Origin: Thermotogaceae bacterium
GTDB lineage: Bacteria > Thermotogota > Thermotogae > B21-G9 > HyVt-16
Direction of reading: 5' to 3'
Length of the DNA stretch: 6,320 nt
Assembly (NCBI GenBank): GCA_011043375.1
Contig: DQYP01000058.1
Span: 1 to 6,320, forward strand
Every line of letters begins with the position of its first letter. Position 1 is the stretch's first letter. The translations under genes and the position numbers were made by a program. Positions 5,574-6,320 of this stretch are shown here, piece after piece. The notes beneath the pieces are model-generated. The model had not been told where the DNA came from and did not search any database. It saw only the letters and a list, made by a program, of their open reading frames with translations.

Positions 5574-5843
5574 AATCACTGTTCAAGATCAATTCACAGA
5601 ATAAATGAAGTTAAAAAGGTTATTGGTGAAGCCGAGAACTATTTGAAAGAAAAGAATATCGGTGAAATAGTTGTTAATCTCACTGGTGGAACTTCTTTAC
5701 TTGGATACATGGTTGAGAGAATACGTGGCAAAGTGCGATATGGTAAAACTGTTCGGACTATAATGGCTATAAACAGACGTTCATACGATGAACAACGAGA
5801 AAATCCGTATGTTCTTGGGGAAGTTCTCGAAATTCCAGAGTGA
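5574..5843 (+). pseudogene. C-terminal fragment of a CARF-like (CRISPR-associated type) protein
   Basis: An 89-codon open stretch with no proper start: an in-frame stop lies at 5571-5573, and the only usable codon is a TTG at 5643 without a Shine-Dalgarno. From about 5592 it reads as a helix (RINEVKKVIGEAENYLKEKN), a strand (IGEIVVNL) and then TGGTSLLGYMVERI. It ends in RRSYDEQRENPYVLGEVLEI. The pattern helix, IxVNLTGGT, hydrophobic helix is the nucleotide-binding core of CARF domains in CRISPR-associated proteins of the DUF1887/Cas02710 type, which sense cyclic oligoadenylate. The N-terminal strand and helix of the fold are missing, so the piece cannot be a complete domain. There is no CRISPR repeat or cas gene nearby. 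The CARF assignment rests on one motif; another Rossmann-like family is possible. Confidence 0.5.
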
Positions 5844-6020
5844 TGAAATTATATTTGTTTGAAACAACGAGCGCATTCGCTTATATACAGAATATATAAT
5901 TTCAAAATATTCTTTGCTATTTTGGAAGATCAAACTTCAAAAGTCGATTTCAACAATACCTTATTAAACTGTTACAGCGTTTAGATCACAATAAACTATC
6001 AATCTTTTAATACTAGTCAA

Positions 6021-6051
6021 GGTTCCTCATCACTTCGTTGTTGAAATGACA
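6021..6051 (-). repeat. Inverted single copy of the TGTCAT repeat
   Basis: Read on the minus strand, 6051-6021 gives TGTCATTTCAAC, then AACGAAGTGATGAGGAACC, the same repeat family as at 1903-2025 and 4073-4220 but in opposite orientation. Its arms no longer pair well. It lies 19 bases from the broken end of the transposase gene. The rest of the gap 5844-6069 is AT-rich, and I see no gene in it. Confidence 0.65.
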
Positions 6052-6070
6052 GTGTCGCTAACACTTTTTC
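6051..6070 (+). terminator. Weak terminator-like hairpin
   Basis: AGTGT (6051-6055), loop CGCTA and ACACT (6061-6065) are followed by TTTTTC on the plus strand. The stem has only five pairs, and the nearest plus-strand frame ends over 200 bases upstream, so this is a weak call. Confidence 0.2.
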
Positions 6071-6303
6071 TATACACCAATTACCTTTTCAAGTTCTTCA
6101 ATTTTTTCTTCAAGTTGCTGGACTCTGGATTTCTTCCCATTTTCCAACCCTTCTTTTGCACCTTCAAGAAACTTGTCCCTCCATTTGTAATACTGAGCTT
6201 GTGAAATCCCATGTTCCCTACAGATTTGTGATACCCTATTTTCATGACGAAGTCCTTCAAAAATTATTGCCATCTTTTCCTCTATTGAGAGTTTCTTAGC
6301 CAT
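6070..6303 (-). CDS. IS3-family transposase OrfA, 3'-truncated
   Basis: A 77-residue DNA-binding subunit (OrfA, HTH_Tnp_1 type) of an IS3-family element. The start is the ATG at 6303, preceded by AAGGGGG at 6 bases; a GTG at 6312 in the same frame overlaps that Shine-Dalgarno and is less likely. MAKKLSIEEKMAIIFEGL is followed by the helix-turn-helix VSQICREHGISQAQYYKWRDKF (24-45), then a heptad coiled coil (VQQLEEKIEELEKVIG, 61-76). OrfA proteins of this type normally go on for another 20-30 residues (an R-x-x-x-E-x-x-x-L-K-K-like end) to a frameshift site into OrfB. Here the frame ends abruptly with V and a stop, and the downstream DNA is a genomic repeat, not IS sequence. No OrfB is seen. 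It is a remnant, and transposition from it is impossible without a partner element. Confidence 0.85.
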   Translation of the reverse strand: MAKKLSIEEKMAIIFEGLRHENRVSQICREHGISQAQYYKWRDKFLEGAKEGLENGKKSRVQQLEEKIEELEKVIGV

Positions 6304-6320
6304 TCCGTGCACCCCCTTAC
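6070..6320 (-). mobile_element. Remnant of an IS3-family insertion sequence
   Basis: The piece covers the 5' part of orfA and continues past the right edge of the window, so its left terminal repeat is not visible. The internal break falls at about 6070-6077, where homology to OrfA stops. The catalytic DDE subunit is absent on this side. Confidence 0.7.

Overview
The window is AT-rich and gene-dense, with Shine-Dalgarno-type starts including at least one TTG start. The gene mix is a sugar ABC permease, an FGGY sugar kinase, a Gfo/Idh/MocA oxidoreductase, a HicB antitoxin, a CARF-like fragment and an IS3-type transposase fragment. This suggests a fermentative, probably thermophilic bacterium such as a member of the Thermotogota. 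That assignment is inference from gene content and composition; a clostridial host is not excluded.

Layout. Bases 1-263 are the 3' end of a CUT1 (MalG-like) sugar ABC transporter permease. A 135-base gap holding a 13-bp inverted repeat separates it from a full-length FGGY carbohydrate kinase (399-1841). Transporter plus kinase makes a sugar import and activation module. A Gfo/Idh/MocA dehydrogenase (4220-5230, minus) is a second sugar-type enzyme and has its own likely promoter and a leader hairpin. Between these lies an accessory block at about 2040-4010. It contains a HicB antitoxin (2090-2314), a HicA toxin remnant cut short by a stop with the active-site His replaced (2315-2407), and an unrecognised 428-residue tyrosine-rich acidic protein (2671-3957) closed by a 28-base perfect palindrome. 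The right end (5240-6320) is mostly non-coding relics: a 3' fragment of a CARF-like (CRISPR-associated type) protein and a truncated IS3-family OrfA.

A short repeat of consensus form TGTCATnCCGAA...GTGAGGAATCT occurs at 1903-2025, at 4073-4220 and, inverted, at 6021-6051. It brackets the accessory block and sits beside the broken IS. The outer stem of the repeat changes in a compensatory way between copies, so it appears to be selected as a hairpin.

The strongest regulatory signal is the leader of the orphan gene at 2671. Its Shine-Dalgarno sequence can pair either with an adjacent 9-bp hairpin arm or with a C-rich segment about 90 bases upstream (11 pairs, one G-U). The two pairings exclude each other, which is the layout of a switch-like leader.
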